DNA of 64,000 nt from Herbaspirillum sp. CF444. Lineage in GTDB: Bacteria; Pseudomonadota; Gammaproteobacteria; Burkholderiales; Burkholderiaceae_D. The notes under the pieces are model-generated. The model saw only the letters and a program-made list of their open reading frames with translations. It did no database searches and was not told the DNA's origin. Below are positions 19,325-28,327 of the stretch, in pieces; the first letter of the stretch is position 1, and every line of letters starts with the position of its first letter. The position numbers and the translations under genes are program-made. The stretch spans positions 124,001-188,000 of the forward strand of contig NZ_AKJW01000018.1 of assembly GCF_000282135.1 (NCBI RefSeq), in the 5' to 3' direction.

Positions 19325-20569
19325 GTGACTGAATTTCTTGGGTTTTCTCGTCGCCGCCGCGGCTTCTCGCAATTTTTGCAATTCTTGCAATGCGCAGTCG
19401 CCGTCTCGGCACTGGCCTGCACCGGCAGCGTCATGGCGCAAGCCACGATCAAGATTGGCGAAATCAACAGCTACAAGGCGCAGCCCGCCTTCCTCGAACC
19501 GTACCGCCATGGCTGGGAAATGGCGCTCGAAGAAATCAACGGCAGCGGCGGCGTGCTCGGCAAGAAGCTGGAAGTGATCGCCCGCGACGACAACGGCAAT
19601 CCGGGCGATTCCGTGCGCGTTGCGGAAGAACTGGTGACGCGCGAGCAGGTGGCCTTGCTGTTCGGCGGCTTCTTGTCCAACACGGGCCTGGCATTGACCG
19701 ACTACGCCAAGCAGCGCAAGATTTTCTTCCTGGCGGGCGAGCCGCTGACCGACAAGATCGTCTGGCAAAACGGCAACAAGTATACATATCGCCTGCGGCC
19801 CTCGACTTACATGCAGGTGGCCTCGCTGGTCAAGGAAGCCGCCAAGCTCAAGAAGAAGCGTTGGGCCATCGTCTACCCCAACTATGAATACGGCCAGTCG
19901 GCATCCGCCACGTTCAAGAAGCTCATGAAAGAGCTCCAGCCGGACATCGAGTTCGTTGCCGAACAGGCGCCGCCGCTGGGCAAGATCGATGCCGGCGCCG
20001 TCACGCAGGCATTGGCCGACGCCAAGCCGGATGCGATCTTCAATGCGCTGTTTGCGGCCGACCTCGGCAAGTTCGTGCGCGACGGCAATACGCGCGGTCT
20101 GTTCGAAGGCCGCGAAGTGGTCTCGCTGCTGACCGGCGAACCGGAATACCTCGATCCGCTGCGCGCCGAGGCGCCCGTCAACTGGATCGTCACCGGTTAT
20201 CCCTGGTATGCGTTGACCACGCCCGAGCACAAGAAATTCGTCGACGCCTATCGCAAGAAGTTCAATGACTATCCGCGCAATGGTTCATTGGTGGGCTACA
20301 CCGCGCTGATGTCGATTGCGGCAGGCTTGAAAAAGGCCGGCGCCGTGGATTCCGATAAACTGGCGGCAGCGTTTTCCGGCCTCAAGGTCGATACGCCGGT
20401 GGGGCCGATCATTTATCGCATGCAAGATCATCAATCGACAATGGGTGCTTTCGTCGGCCGCACCGGCGTCAAGGATGGCAAGGGGGTGATGGCCAGCTTT
20501 GTCTACGTGGATGGCGCGGCGGTGCAGCTGCCCGACGCGGAAGTAAAGAAGTTGCGTCCGGCCGATTGA
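19325..20569 (+). CDS. ABC transporter substrate-binding protein, branched-chain amino acid type
   Basis: A 414-aa periplasmic receptor (Peripla_BP_6 type). The GTG start at 19325 follows AAGGGAATTATC; the signal peptide runs to GSVMA-QA. The mature start IKIGEINSYKAQPAFLEPYRHGWEMALEEINGSGGVLGKKLEVIARDDNGNPGDSVRVAEELV is characteristic, as is the hinge region IVYPNYEYGQSASATFKKLMKEL. It heads a four-gene run of binding protein, fused permeases and two ATPases. Members of this family import amino acids, aromatic acids and other carboxylates. Its place next to nic genes, with no NicT-type permease visible, suggests nicotinate or a related pyridine carboxylate. Confidence 0.85.
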   Translation: MTEFLGFSRRRRGFSQFLQFLQCAVAVSALACTGSVMAQATIKIGEINSYKAQPAFLEPYRHGWEMALEEINGSGGVLGKKLEVIARDDNGNPGDSVRVAEELVTREQVALLFGGFLSNTGLALTDYAKQRKIFFLAGEPLTDKIVWQNGNKYTYRLRPSTYMQVASLVKEAAKLKKKRWAIVYPNYEYGQSASATFKKLMKELQPDIEFVAEQAPPLGKIDAGAVTQALADAKPDAIFNALFAADLGKFVRDGNTRGLFEGREVVSLLTGEPEYLDPLRAEAPVNWIVTGYPWYALTTPEHKKFVDAYRKKFNDYPRNGSLVGYTALMSIAAGLKKAGAVDSDKLAAAFSGLKVDTPVGPIIYRMQDHQSTMGAFVGRTGVKDGKGVMASFVYVDGAAVQLPDAEVKKLRPAD

Positions 20570-20666
20570 TCCTCCAATCGATTAATCATGTAGCAACCGG
20601 CGACGGGCGGTGGTTTTCCGGGAAACGCAGGAAAGCTGCCGCCAACCGCCTCAGGGAAATCAAGGT

Positions 20667-22595
20667 ATGACTCTCTCAAGTCTGATAGTACAGTTGATCA
20701 ACGGCCTGGCCGATGCTTCCACCATGTTTCTGGTGGCGGCGGGCCTGTCGCTGATCTTCGGCGTGACGCGCATCGTCAACTTCGCCCACGGCTCGTTTTA
20801 CATGCTGGGCATTTTCATTGTTTATTCACTGGTGAGCCTGATCGGCGCCAGCGGCGTCGGTTTCTGGAGTGCGGTGCTGTTGTCCGCCTGTGCCGTCGCA
20901 CTGCTCGGCGCACTGGTCGAGATCGTCATCTTGCGCCGTATCTACCGTGCGCCGGAGTTGTTCCAGTTGCTGGCGACCTTCGCGCTGGTGCTGGTGCTCA
21001 AGGATGCCGCGCTCTACATCTGGGGACCGGAAGATCTGTTCGGCCCGCGCGCGCCGGGCCTGGGTGGTTCGGTGCAGCTGCTGGGCCGACGCCTGCCGCA
21101 ATACGATCTGGTGCTGATTTTCATCGGCCCGGTCGTGCTCGGCCTGCTGTGGCTGCTGCTCAACCGCACGCGTTGGGGTACGCTGATCCGGGCCGCGACG
21201 CAAGATCGTGAAATGGTCGGCGCGCTGGGCATCAATCAGTCCTGGCTCTTCACCGGCGTATTCGCGCTGGGCTGTTTCCTCGCGGGCCTGGGCGGCGCGC
21301 TGCAAGGTCCGCGCATTCCCGCCAACCTGGCGCTCGATCTGGAAACGATAGGCAACGCCTTCGTGGTGGTGGTGGTCGGCGGCATGGGCTCGATCAGCGG
21401 CGCTTTTCTCGCCGCCTTGCTGATCGCCGAAATCAAGGCGCTCTGCGTGGCGATCGGGCAGGTATCCCTGTTCGGCATCGACGTGTCGCTGTCCAAGCTG
21501 ACGCTGGTGGTGGAGTTCCTGGTGATGGCTTTCATTCTCGTGGTGCGTCCCTGGGGCTTGCTCGGCAAACCGCAGGCAGCCAGCCGCGCCAGCGGACCGC
21601 CGGAAGCGCCTCTGCGCGCGGCCAGCACGATGCAGCGCAAGCTCGGCCTGGCCGGTCTGGCGTTGCTGGTGGCGGCGCCGCTGCTGTCGGGCAGCTTCCC
21701 TTACCTGACCGTGCTGCTGGTGGAAATTCTGATTGCCGTCCTGTTTGCCGCCAGTCTGCATTTCATGATGGGACCGGGCGGCATGCATTCCTTCGGTCAT
21801 GCCGCGTACTTCGGCCTGGGCGCCTATGCCGCGGCGCTGGTGCTGACCAAGCTGCATCTGCCGATGGAAGTGGCGATGATCGTCGGTCCCCTGGCGGCGG
21901 CGGCCGGCGCCTTGTTGTTCGGCTGGTTCTGCGTGCGCCTGTCGGGTGTGTATCTGGCGATGCTGACGCTGGCGTTTGCGCAGATCGTCTGGGCCATCAT
22001 TTATCAGTGGGATGACGTCACCGGCGGCAGCAACGGCCTGGTCGGCATCTGGCCGTCGGCTTGGGCGGCTTCGCCGGTAGCGTTCTATTACTTGGCGCTG
22101 GCGTTCAGCGTGATCGGCGTGCTGCTGTTGCGCCGCGTGCTGTTCTCGCCGTTCGGGTATGCCATGCGCGCCGGCCGCGATTCTTCGTTGCGCGCCGACG
22201 CCATCGGCATCGACGTCAAGCGCATGCAATGGATGGCTTTCGTGGTGGCGGGATTGTTTTGCGGCGTGGCGGGCGTATTGTTCGCGTTCTCCAAGGGCAG
22301 CATTTCGCCGGAAGCGATCAGCGTCGGACGTTCCGTCGACGGCCTGGTGATGGTCATGCTGGGTGGTTTGCAGACCTTGCTGGGGCCGGTGGTGGGCGCG
22401 GCGGTATTCACCTGGTTGCAAGACATCATCGCGCGCGAAACCGATTACTGGCGCGCACTGCTGGGCCTGATCATCCTGGCGCTGGTGCTGTTGTTCCCTG
22501 CCGGTATTGCAGGATTTTTCCAGAAACTGTTTGATCGCGGCGAAGAAGGCGAAGCAGCGTCCGTCCGGAACGACATCAGCAAGGAGGCGGCATGA
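20667..22595 (+). CDS. Fused LivH-LivM permease of a branched-chain-type ABC transporter
   Basis: A 642-aa protein joining two permeases that are usually separate. Residues 1-295 resemble LivH (GLADASTMFLVAAGLSLIFGVTRIVNFAHGSFYMLG; GLGGALQGPRIPANLALDLETIGNAFVVVVVGGMGSISG). After a linker (~298-320) residues ~325-625 resemble LivM (HFMMGPGGMHSFGHAAYFGLGAYAAALVL; AMRAGRDSSLRADAIGIDVKRMQWMAF; EAISVGRSVDGLVMVMLGGLQTLLGPVVGAAVF). The start at 20667 (MTLSSLIVQLING) is chosen for the LivH N-terminus. It overlaps the next gene by 4 bp. Confidence 0.88.
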   Translation: MTLSSLIVQLINGLADASTMFLVAAGLSLIFGVTRIVNFAHGSFYMLGIFIVYSLVSLIGASGVGFWSAVLLSACAVALLGALVEIVILRRIYRAPELFQLLATFALVLVLKDAALYIWGPEDLFGPRAPGLGGSVQLLGRRLPQYDLVLIFIGPVVLGLLWLLLNRTRWGTLIRAATQDREMVGALGINQSWLFTGVFALGCFLAGLGGALQGPRIPANLALDLETIGNAFVVVVVGGMGSISGAFLAALLIAEIKALCVAIGQVSLFGIDVSLSKLTLVVEFLVMAFILVVRPWGLLGKPQAASRASGPPEAPLRAASTMQRKLGLAGLALLVAAPLLSGSFPYLTVLLVEILIAVLFAASLHFMMGPGGMHSFGHAAYFGLGAYAAALVLTKLHLPMEVAMIVGPLAAAAGALLFGWFCVRLSGVYLAMLTLAFAQIVWAIIYQWDDVTGGSNGLVGIWPSAWAASPVAFYYLALAFSVIGVLLLRRVLFSPFGYAMRAGRDSSLRADAIGIDVKRMQWMAFVVAGLFCGVAGVLFAFSKGSISPEAISVGRSVDGLVMVMLGGLQTLLGPVVGAAVFTWLQDIIARETDYWRALLGLIILALVLLFPAGIAGFFQKLFDRGEEGEAASVRNDISKEAA

Positions 22596-23362
22596 GCCTG
22601 CTACAAGTCAACAACATCAGTAAAGCCTTCGGCGGCGTCAAGGCGGTCAACGGCGTGTCCTTCGATCTGCCCGGCGGCCAATTGCTGGCCCTGCTGGGGC
22701 CCAATGGCGCCGGCAAATCGACCTGCTTCAATATTCTCAACGGCCAGTACCGGCCCGACACCGGCTCGATCCGTTTCGACGGCCACGAAATCGGCGGCAT
22801 GAAGCCGCGCGACATCTGGCGCCTCGGCGTCGGTAGGACGTTTCAGATATCGGCGACTTTCAGCTCCATGACGGTGGTGGAGAACGTGCAGATGGCATTG
22901 ATGTCGCGCGAGCGCAAACTCTTTCAGTTGTGGCGTCCGGCGGCGTCTTTCTTCCGCGACGAAGCGATGGAATTGCTGGAGCAGGTCGGCATGGCGGCGC
23001 AGGCGCAACGTCCTTGCGGCGTACTGGCCTACGGCGACGTCAAGCGTGTGGAGCTGGCGATCGCCATGGCCAATCGCCCGCGCCTGCTATTGATGGACGA
23101 GCCCACCGCCGGCATGGCGCCCAAGGAGCGCAACGCCTTGATGGCGTTGACCAAAAAGCTGGTGGTCGAACGCAACCTGTCGGTGCTCTTTACCGAACAC
23201 AGCATGGACGTCGTGTTCGCCTTTGCCGATCGCATGATCGTGCTGGCGCGCGGCCAGCTGATCGCCGAAGGCGACGGCGAAACCATTCGCAATCATCCAA
23301 AAGTGCAGGAAGTGTATTTCGGTTCCGGCAAGACATTTGAAAAAGAGGAGGCCGTCTCGTGA
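22592..23362 (+). CDS. LivG-type ATPase of the nic-linked ABC transporter
   Basis: A 256-aa cytoplasmic ATPase with Walker A GPNGAGKST, Q-loop in VGRTFQISATFSSMTVVEN, a weak signature region (AYGDVKRVELAIAMA in place of LSGGQ, as often in LivG), Walker B LLLMDEPTAGMAP and the switch His in LFTEHSMDVVF. The ATG overlaps the permease stop, and its own stop overlaps the GTG of the next ATPase, so the three are translationally coupled. Confidence 0.9.
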   Translation: MSLLQVNNISKAFGGVKAVNGVSFDLPGGQLLALLGPNGAGKSTCFNILNGQYRPDTGSIRFDGHEIGGMKPRDIWRLGVGRTFQISATFSSMTVVENVQMALMSRERKLFQLWRPAASFFRDEAMELLEQVGMAAQAQRPCGVLAYGDVKRVELAIAMANRPRLLLMDEPTAGMAPKERNALMALTKKLVVERNLSVLFTEHSMDVVFAFADRMIVLARGQLIAEGDGETIRNHPKVQEVYFGSGKTFEKEEAVS

Positions 23363-24123
23363 GCGCCGTCATGAATGAAATCAATCCGGTACAAGTCGGG
23401 GCAGCCGCCGGCGGCGAGGTCTTGCTCAAGGTGGAAGCCCTCAACGCTTTCTACGGACGCGCCCATATCCTTTTCGATGTCGGGCTGGAAGTGCGGCGCG
23501 GCGAAGTGGTGGCGCTGATGGGGCGCAACGGCGCCGGCAAGTCGACCACCATGAAGGCCGTCATGGGCCTGATGGATCGCGCGCAAGGCAGCGTGAGTTT
23601 TCTCGGCAACGACATCAGCCGCGCCAAGCCGTATCAGATCTCGCGCATGGGCATGGGCTTCGTGCCGGAGGATCGCCGCGTGTTCGCCGACCTGACGGTG
23701 CTGGAAAATCTGGAAGTCGGCCGCCAGCCGTCGCGTCCCGACGCCGTCGAGTGGACGCCGCAAAAACTGTTCGATCTGTTTCCCAACCTCGGCGAAATGC
23801 CGCTGCGTCCCGGCGGCCAGATGAGCGGCGGCGAGCAGCAGATGCTGACGGTGTCGCGCACCTTGATGGGCAATCCCTATCTGGTGCTGCTGGACGAGCC
23901 GTCCGAAGGCGTGGCGCCGGTGATCGTCGAGCAGATGGCCAACATGATCATGACGCTCAAGCGTGAAGGCATGTCGATTCTGCTGTCGGAGCAAAACCTC
24001 CATTTCGCCGAACTGGTCAGCGATCGTGCCTACGTCCTCGAAAACGGCCACATCCGCTATCAGGGCACGATGGCGCAGCTGGCGGCGGATGAGGATGTGC
24101 GGCGCGCTTATCTTTCCGTATAG
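23359..24123 (+). CDS. LivF-type ATPase of the nic-linked ABC transporter
   Basis: A 254-aa ATPase partner of the preceding LivG-type protein. It has Walker A GRNGAGKST, MGMGFVPEDRRVFADLTVLENLEVG (LivF-typical), signature MSGGEQQMLTVSRTLM, Walker B LVLLDEPSEGVAP and the H-loop replaced by LLSEQNLHFAE, as usual in LivF. The GTG at 23359 overlaps the previous stop and follows GAGGAGGCC. It is the last gene of the nic-side rightward block. Confidence 0.9.
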   Translation: MSAVMNEINPVQVGAAAGGEVLLKVEALNAFYGRAHILFDVGLEVRRGEVVALMGRNGAGKSTTMKAVMGLMDRAQGSVSFLGNDISRAKPYQISRMGMGFVPEDRRVFADLTVLENLEVGRQPSRPDAVEWTPQKLFDLFPNLGEMPLRPGGQMSGGEQQMLTVSRTLMGNPYLVLLDEPSEGVAPVIVEQMANMIMTLKREGMSILLSEQNLHFAELVSDRAYVLENGHIRYQGTMAQLAADEDVRRAYLSV

Positions 24124-24464
24124 CAAGGACGGCGCGCCTGTCCTTGCGAGCCGGGGGCAGGCGCGTCCGGTCTGCTTCCCGCGGGCTCCCGGTCCCCCCT
24201 CTGGTACGGTTGCGCGGACATAGCACAAGACATTCCGTCGTCAAAGCGGCGCAGGGGGAATGTCGCCTTTCGCACACGTTGCCCGGCAGAAGCATGTTTA
24301 AAGCGATGCTTTTGTGCGTTAATTCCGTCTGTCGAATTTCTACAATTCAAAGAATTTCCGCAGGAAAATGTCGCCGGCTTGCAAAAGCATCCGGACGGTG
24401 GGGAAACTTGCCGCTCAGGCATTGGTGCAGATAGGGATGCAAAATTAATCGTTTACGGAAGGTC
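24124..24464. other. Non-coding region between the importer and the diguanylate cyclase
   Basis: 341 bp with no convincing gene. A GC-rich stem-loop, GCAAGGAC and GTCCTTGC (24123-24147), follows the last ATPase gene at once and may end its mRNA, though no T-run follows. The rest presumably holds the promoter of the diguanylate cyclase; I could not assign hexamers with confidence. Confidence 0.45.
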
Positions 24465-25928
24465 TTGAGGATCAATGGCGTCCTGCTGGTCGCCATGATG
24501 TGCGGCTTGTGCGCCTGGGTGCTCTATCGGAGCCATGAAGAGGCGCGCCACTACGCCGTCGAGACCTCGCAGAACATCACGCTCATCGCGCAGCGCGATA
24601 TCGTCAGGAACATCGAGATCCTGTCCCTGTCCCTGGATGCGCTGGCCAATCGCTATCAGAACGCCATGTATGCGACGCTCACGCACAACCAGCAACATTC
24701 CTATCTGTTCGGCAGCACGCTGGCGGCAAAGCATGTCGTCGTCATGGCGGTGCTGGACCGCACAGGCAAGGTCGCGGTTTCGTCCCTGCCGGGCGCGCCT
24801 GCCAATACCTATGGCGACCGGCCTTACTTCACCATCCAGCGCGACCAGCCCGACGTCGGTCTGTACATCTCCAAGCCCATCGTTGCCAAATTCGCCCAAG
24901 ACCTGCGGGTGATCGTGCTGTCCAAGCGGCTGTCGAAGGCCGACGGCAGCTTTGACGGCGTCGTCGTCATGGCGTTGGACCTGGCTTATTTCCGCGAATT
25001 GTTCAGCGGCGTCGCGCTTGGGGAAAACGGCGTGATGTCGCTGTATTCCGGCGACGGCGTGGTATATATGCGCTTGCCGTATTCTCAGTCCCTGATCGGT
25101 CGCGACGTCAGCAGCAGCGCCGGCTTCCTGCAGATCCGGTCGCTGATGCAGCAGGACAGCGGCAGCTTCTTTGCGCGCGCGGTCAACGACGGCGTGCGGC
25201 GCCTGTATGCGTTCAGGCGGATTCCGGAAACGCAGCTCGTCGTGTTCGTGGGCCGTGCCGAGAAAGACATCTACAAACATTGGACCGACAATCTCTACAC
25301 CATCGTCACCATGATGTTCCTGTTCGTGCTGGTGTGCATGGTCTTGTTCCTGGTATTGCGCAAAGAGCTGAAGAAGCGTGTCGAGGCGGAAGAGAAACTG
25401 CGCCAGCTGGCGCGTATCGACGGCCTCACCGGCCTGCTCAACCGCCGCGCGCTGGATGACATGCTGCGCGATCTGTGGAATCGCAACCGGCGCAGCAACG
25501 GCATCTTCTCCATCCTGTTCATCGATGTCGATTATTTCAAGTTCTACAACGACACCTACGGACACCAGAAGGGCGATGACGTCCTGGTGTCCGTCGCGCG
25601 CGCCATCTCGGTCCAGCTGCCGCGCAGCGCCGACATCGCGGCACGCTACGGCGGCGAAGAATTCATTGCGGTGCTGCCGGAAACCGACCAGGGAGGCGCT
25701 GTCGTGGTCGGCGAAAAAATCAGGCGCGCCATTGAAGCGCTGCAGATTCTGCATTCAAAAAGCCAGAGCGGGCATGTGACGGCGAGCATCGGAGTCGCCA
25801 CGTACGAGCATGGCGTGCATGACTCCATCGACGCGGTGCTGAACGCCGCAGACGGCGCCTTGTATGCGGCCAAGGGCAGGGGCCGCAACAACGTGCAGTC
25901 GAGCCGGGAGCTTGCCGGCGCGGCCTGA
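24465..25928 (+). CDS. Membrane-bound diguanylate cyclase with periplasmic Cache-type sensor
   Basis: A 487-aa protein making cyclic di-GMP. A helix near residues 3-20 (GVLLVAMMCGLCAWVLY) and another near ~275-298 (IVTMMFLFVLVCMVLFLVL) flank a periplasmic PDC/Cache-like sensor (VLDRTGKVAVSSL, YGDRPYFTIQRDQPD). The GGDEF domain occupies ~315-480 with the active motif GGEEF at 396-400 and an allosteric inhibition site RSAD exactly five residues before it, so product inhibition is expected. The start is uncertain: only TTG at 24465 fits, 3 nt after GGAAGG, and a stop lies 33 nt upstream in frame. It may form its own transcription unit. Confidence 0.85.
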   Translation: MRINGVLLVAMMCGLCAWVLYRSHEEARHYAVETSQNITLIAQRDIVRNIEILSLSLDALANRYQNAMYATLTHNQQHSYLFGSTLAAKHVVVMAVLDRTGKVAVSSLPGAPANTYGDRPYFTIQRDQPDVGLYISKPIVAKFAQDLRVIVLSKRLSKADGSFDGVVVMALDLAYFRELFSGVALGENGVMSLYSGDGVVYMRLPYSQSLIGRDVSSSAGFLQIRSLMQQDSGSFFARAVNDGVRRLYAFRRIPETQLVVFVGRAEKDIYKHWTDNLYTIVTMMFLFVLVCMVLFLVLRKELKKRVEAEEKLRQLARIDGLTGLLNRRALDDMLRDLWNRNRRSNGIFSILFIDVDYFKFYNDTYGHQKGDDVLVSVARAISVQLPRSADIAARYGGEEFIAVLPETDQGGAVVVGEKIRRAIEALQILHSKSQSGHVTASIGVATYEHGVHDSIDAVLNAADGALYAAKGRGRNNVQSSRELAGAA

Positions 25929-25939
25929 CTGGCGGTGTC

Positions 25940-26647
25940 TTACAGATACTGTTTCGGCAGCGGATAATTCCATTCGCCGCGCTTGCTGGTGTGCAGGCCC
26001 AGCCGCACCAGGCTTTCGGCAAAGGTCACGGCAGCGCTGACGCCGTCGATCACCGGTACGCCCAACGTTTTGCTGATGGCCTGGCACAAATCGGCCATGC
26101 CGGCGCATCCCAGTACGATGCAGTCGACGTTATCCTGTTCCAGTGCGAGGCGGCATTCCTGCATGATCGCGGCGTAGGCGTCGGAAGCCGGATTGTCGAG
26201 ATCGAGCACGGCGATTTCGCAGGCGCGGATGTTGCGGCAGAAGCGCTGCATGCCGTAGCGTTCCGCCAGATGCGCGGCGATGCCGCAGGTTCTTCCCAGC
26301 GTGGTGACGATGCTGAAATGCTTGCCCACGAAACTGGCTGCGTGCATGGCAGCTTCGGCGATGCCGAACACCGGGCCGCTGGCGATTTCGCGCGCGGCTT
26401 CGAGGCCGGGATCGCCGAAGCAGGCGATGATGTGAGCGTCGGCGCCGGCGGTTTCGGCGCGGCGGATTTCGGCGAGCAGGCCGGGCACGCACATGGCTTC
26501 ATCGTAATGGCCTTCGATCGATACCGGTCCGGTGGCGGGATTGCAGGCCCAGATCTCGGTATCCGGCGCAGCGACCTGGCGTGCGCAGTCGCCGATCTTG
26601 GCCGTCATGCCGGCGGTGGTGTTGGGATTGACGATATTGATTTTCAC
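25940..26647 (-). CDS. Asp/Glu/hydantoin racemase family protein
   Basis: A 235-aa racemase of the hydantoin/allantoin racemase group. MKINIVNPNTTAGMTAKIG is the family N-terminus. The catalytic pair is likely the Cys in HIIACFGDPGL and the Cys in VLGCAGMADL. It would epimerise a small cyclic ureide or amino acid. The GTG at 26647 overlaps the stop of a 29-codon ORF, itself coupled to the ATPase gene, placing the racemase at the end of the leftward ABC operon. No hydantoinase or carbamoylase lies nearby, so the substrate is unresolved. Confidence 0.82.
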   Translation of the reverse strand: MKINIVNPNTTAGMTAKIGDCARQVAAPDTEIWACNPATGPVSIEGHYDEAMCVPGLLAEIRRAETAGADAHIIACFGDPGLEAAREIASGPVFGIAEAAMHAASFVGKHFSIVTTLGRTCGIAAHLAERYGMQRFCRNIRACEIAVLDLDNPASDAYAAIMQECRLALEQDNVDCIVLGCAGMADLCQAISKTLGVPVIDGVSAAVTFAESLVRLGLHTSKRGEWNYPLPKQYL

Positions 26648-26733
26648 GTTGTCTCGATTGTTCTTGGCGGTTGATGCGGGGTCTTGCGCTTGCTCATGTT
26701 CGTGCTTATGGTCGTGCTTATGGTCGTGCTCAT
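26644..26733 (-). CDS. Tiny coupling ORF (29 aa) with tandem STTI repeats
   Basis: A 29-codon frame beginning MSTTISTTISTNMSKRK. Its ATG overlaps the stop of the LivF-type ATPase gene (ATGA), and its TGA overlaps the GTG of the racemase gene, so ribosomes could pass from one gene to the next. The first half comes from a 12-bp unit repeated about three times (26695-26733). I do not recognise the peptide. It may be only a translational bridge or repeat expansion rather than a functional product. Confidence 0.4.
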   Translation of the reverse strand: MSTTISTTISTNMSKRKTPHQPPRTIETT

Positions 26734-27494
26734 GCGCCCAGGTACAGGCGCTTGATGTCGGGATGGTCGAGCAGTTCGCGCGAGACGCCTTCGAGTTCGA
26801 TGCGGCCGGTGGCGAGGATGTAGGCGTAGCGCGAGATCATCAGCGCCATGCGGCTGTTCTGTTCGACCAGCATGATGGTGACGCCTTCGTCCTTGTTGAT
26901 TTCGAGGATGGTGCGCGCGATCAGGCGGATGAATTGCGGCGCGATGCCCAGCGACGGTTCGTCCAGCAACAGCAGGCGCGGACGCGCCATCAGCGCGCGG
27001 CCGATGGCGACCATCTGCTGTTCTCCGCCGGACAGGCTCGACGCCTGCTGGCCGAAGCGTTCCTTCAGGCGCGGAAAGCGCGTCAGCACCTTGTCCAGGT
27101 CCGCCGCGATGCCGCCCTTGTCCGAGCGCGTGTAGGCGCCCATCAGCAGGTTGTCCTTGATCGACATGAAGGGAAAGACGTGACGGCCTTCGGGCACCAT
27201 CGCCACGCCTTGCTCGACCAGCTTGTGCGCCGAGGTGCCGGTGACGTCGGCGCCGTTGAGCAGCACCTGGCCGCCGCATACCGGCGACAGGCCGGTGACG
27301 GCGCGCAGGGTCGACGACTTGCCTGCGCCGTTGGCGCCGATCAGCGCCACCACGCTGCCTTGGTCGACGCGCAAGCTGACGTCTTGCAGCGCGCGCACCT
27401 GGCCGTAATTGAGCGAGATGTTTTGCAGTTGCAGGTGCGGGATGGCGCTTGTTGCCGGCACGACGGGCGCAGCGGATTCCAGTATCGCGTTCAT
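26730..27494 (-). CDS. LivF-type ATPase of the second branched-chain-type ABC transporter
   Basis: A 254-aa ATPase with Walker A GANGAGKSS, VAMVPEGRHVFPFMSIKDNLLMG, signature LSGGEQQMVAIGRALM, Walker B LLLLDEPSLGIAP and LVEQNSRMAL at the switch position. About 22 residues rich in Ala and Pro precede the ATPase core. The start overlaps the LivG stop by 4 bp. It belongs to the leftward operon porin / binding protein / LivH / LivM / LivG / LivF / mini-ORF / racemase. Confidence 0.9.
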   Translation of the reverse strand: MNAILESAAPVVPATSAIPHLQLQNISLNYGQVRALQDVSLRVDQGSVVALIGANGAGKSSTLRAVTGLSPVCGGQVLLNGADVTGTSAHKLVEQGVAMVPEGRHVFPFMSIKDNLLMGAYTRSDKGGIAADLDKVLTRFPRLKERFGQQASSLSGGEQQMVAIGRALMARPRLLLLDEPSLGIAPQFIRLIARTILEINKDEGVTIMLVEQNSRMALMISRYAYILATGRIELEGVSRELLDHPDIKRLYLGA

Positions 27495-28327
27495 AGGCCG
27501 ATGTCCTCGTCTTCCTTGCCCAGATAGGCTTCGATCACCTGTTCGTTGTTGCGGATGTCTTCCGGCGTGCCTTCGGCGATTTTCTTGCCGAAGTAGAGCA
27601 CGTGGATATGGTCGGAGATTTTCATCACGGCTTTCATGTCGTGTTCCACCAGCAGGATGGAGACGCCGCTGGCGGCGATCTTGCGCGTCAGTTCGACGGC
27701 GCGGTCGGTCTCGTCGGGATTGAGGCCGGCGTAGGGTTCGTCCAGCAGCAGCACCTTGGGACTCGCGGCCATGCCCATGGCGATGCCTAGCAGACGCAGG
27801 TAACCGTGCGGCAGCGTCTTGGCGACGCTGTCGGCGACGCCGTCGAGATCGAGGAAGCGCAGGATCTCCAGCGCGTCGGCGCGCATGCGCTCTTCGTCGC
27901 GCCGCGCCGAGGCGGTGTTGGCGAACACCTGTAAGTCGTTGGCGCTGCGCGATAACTGCCGTGCCAGCGCGACGTGTTCGAGCGCGGTCAGCTCGGGGAA
28001 AATCGTGGTTTCCTGAAACGTGCGCACCAATCCCTTGGCGGAAATCCTGTGCGGCGTCAGGCCGGTGATGTCTTCACCGAACAGGCGCACCTTGCCGGTG
28101 GTCGGCGTGCAGAATCCCGCCAGCATTTTGAAGAAAGTGCTTTTTCCTGCGCCGTTGGGGCCGATCACGGACGTAACCTTGCCGCTCTCGGTGCCGAGCG
28201 AGAGCGAGACGTCGTCGTTGGCCAGCAGGCCGCCGAAGCGTTTGCTCAGGCCGCTGGCTTCGAGGATGATGCGTTTGTCCGGTGCAGGGACCACCGACGG
28301 ACTCACCGGGTTCATCGATGCGCTCAT
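27491..28327 (-). CDS. LivG-type ATPase of the second branched-chain-type ABC transporter
   Basis: A 278-aa ATPase with Walker A GPNGAGKST, KGLVRTFQETTIFPELTALEHVALA, LPHGYLRLLGIAMGMA at the signature position, Walker B VLLLDEPYAGLNP and switch ILLVEHDMKAV. The start overlaps the LivM stop (ATGA). An N-terminal extension of ~18 residues is present before the ATPase core. Confidence 0.9.
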   Translation of the reverse strand: MSASMNPVSPSVVPAPDKRIILEASGLSKRFGGLLANDDVSLSLGTESGKVTSVIGPNGAGKSTFFKMLAGFCTPTTGKVRLFGEDITGLTPHRISAKGLVRTFQETTIFPELTALEHVALARQLSRSANDLQVFANTASARRDEERMRADALEILRFLDLDGVADSVAKTLPHGYLRLLGIAMGMAASPKVLLLDEPYAGLNPDETDRAVELTRKIAASGVSILLVEHDMKAVMKISDHIHVLYFGKKIAEGTPEDIRNNEQVIEAYLGKEDEDIGL

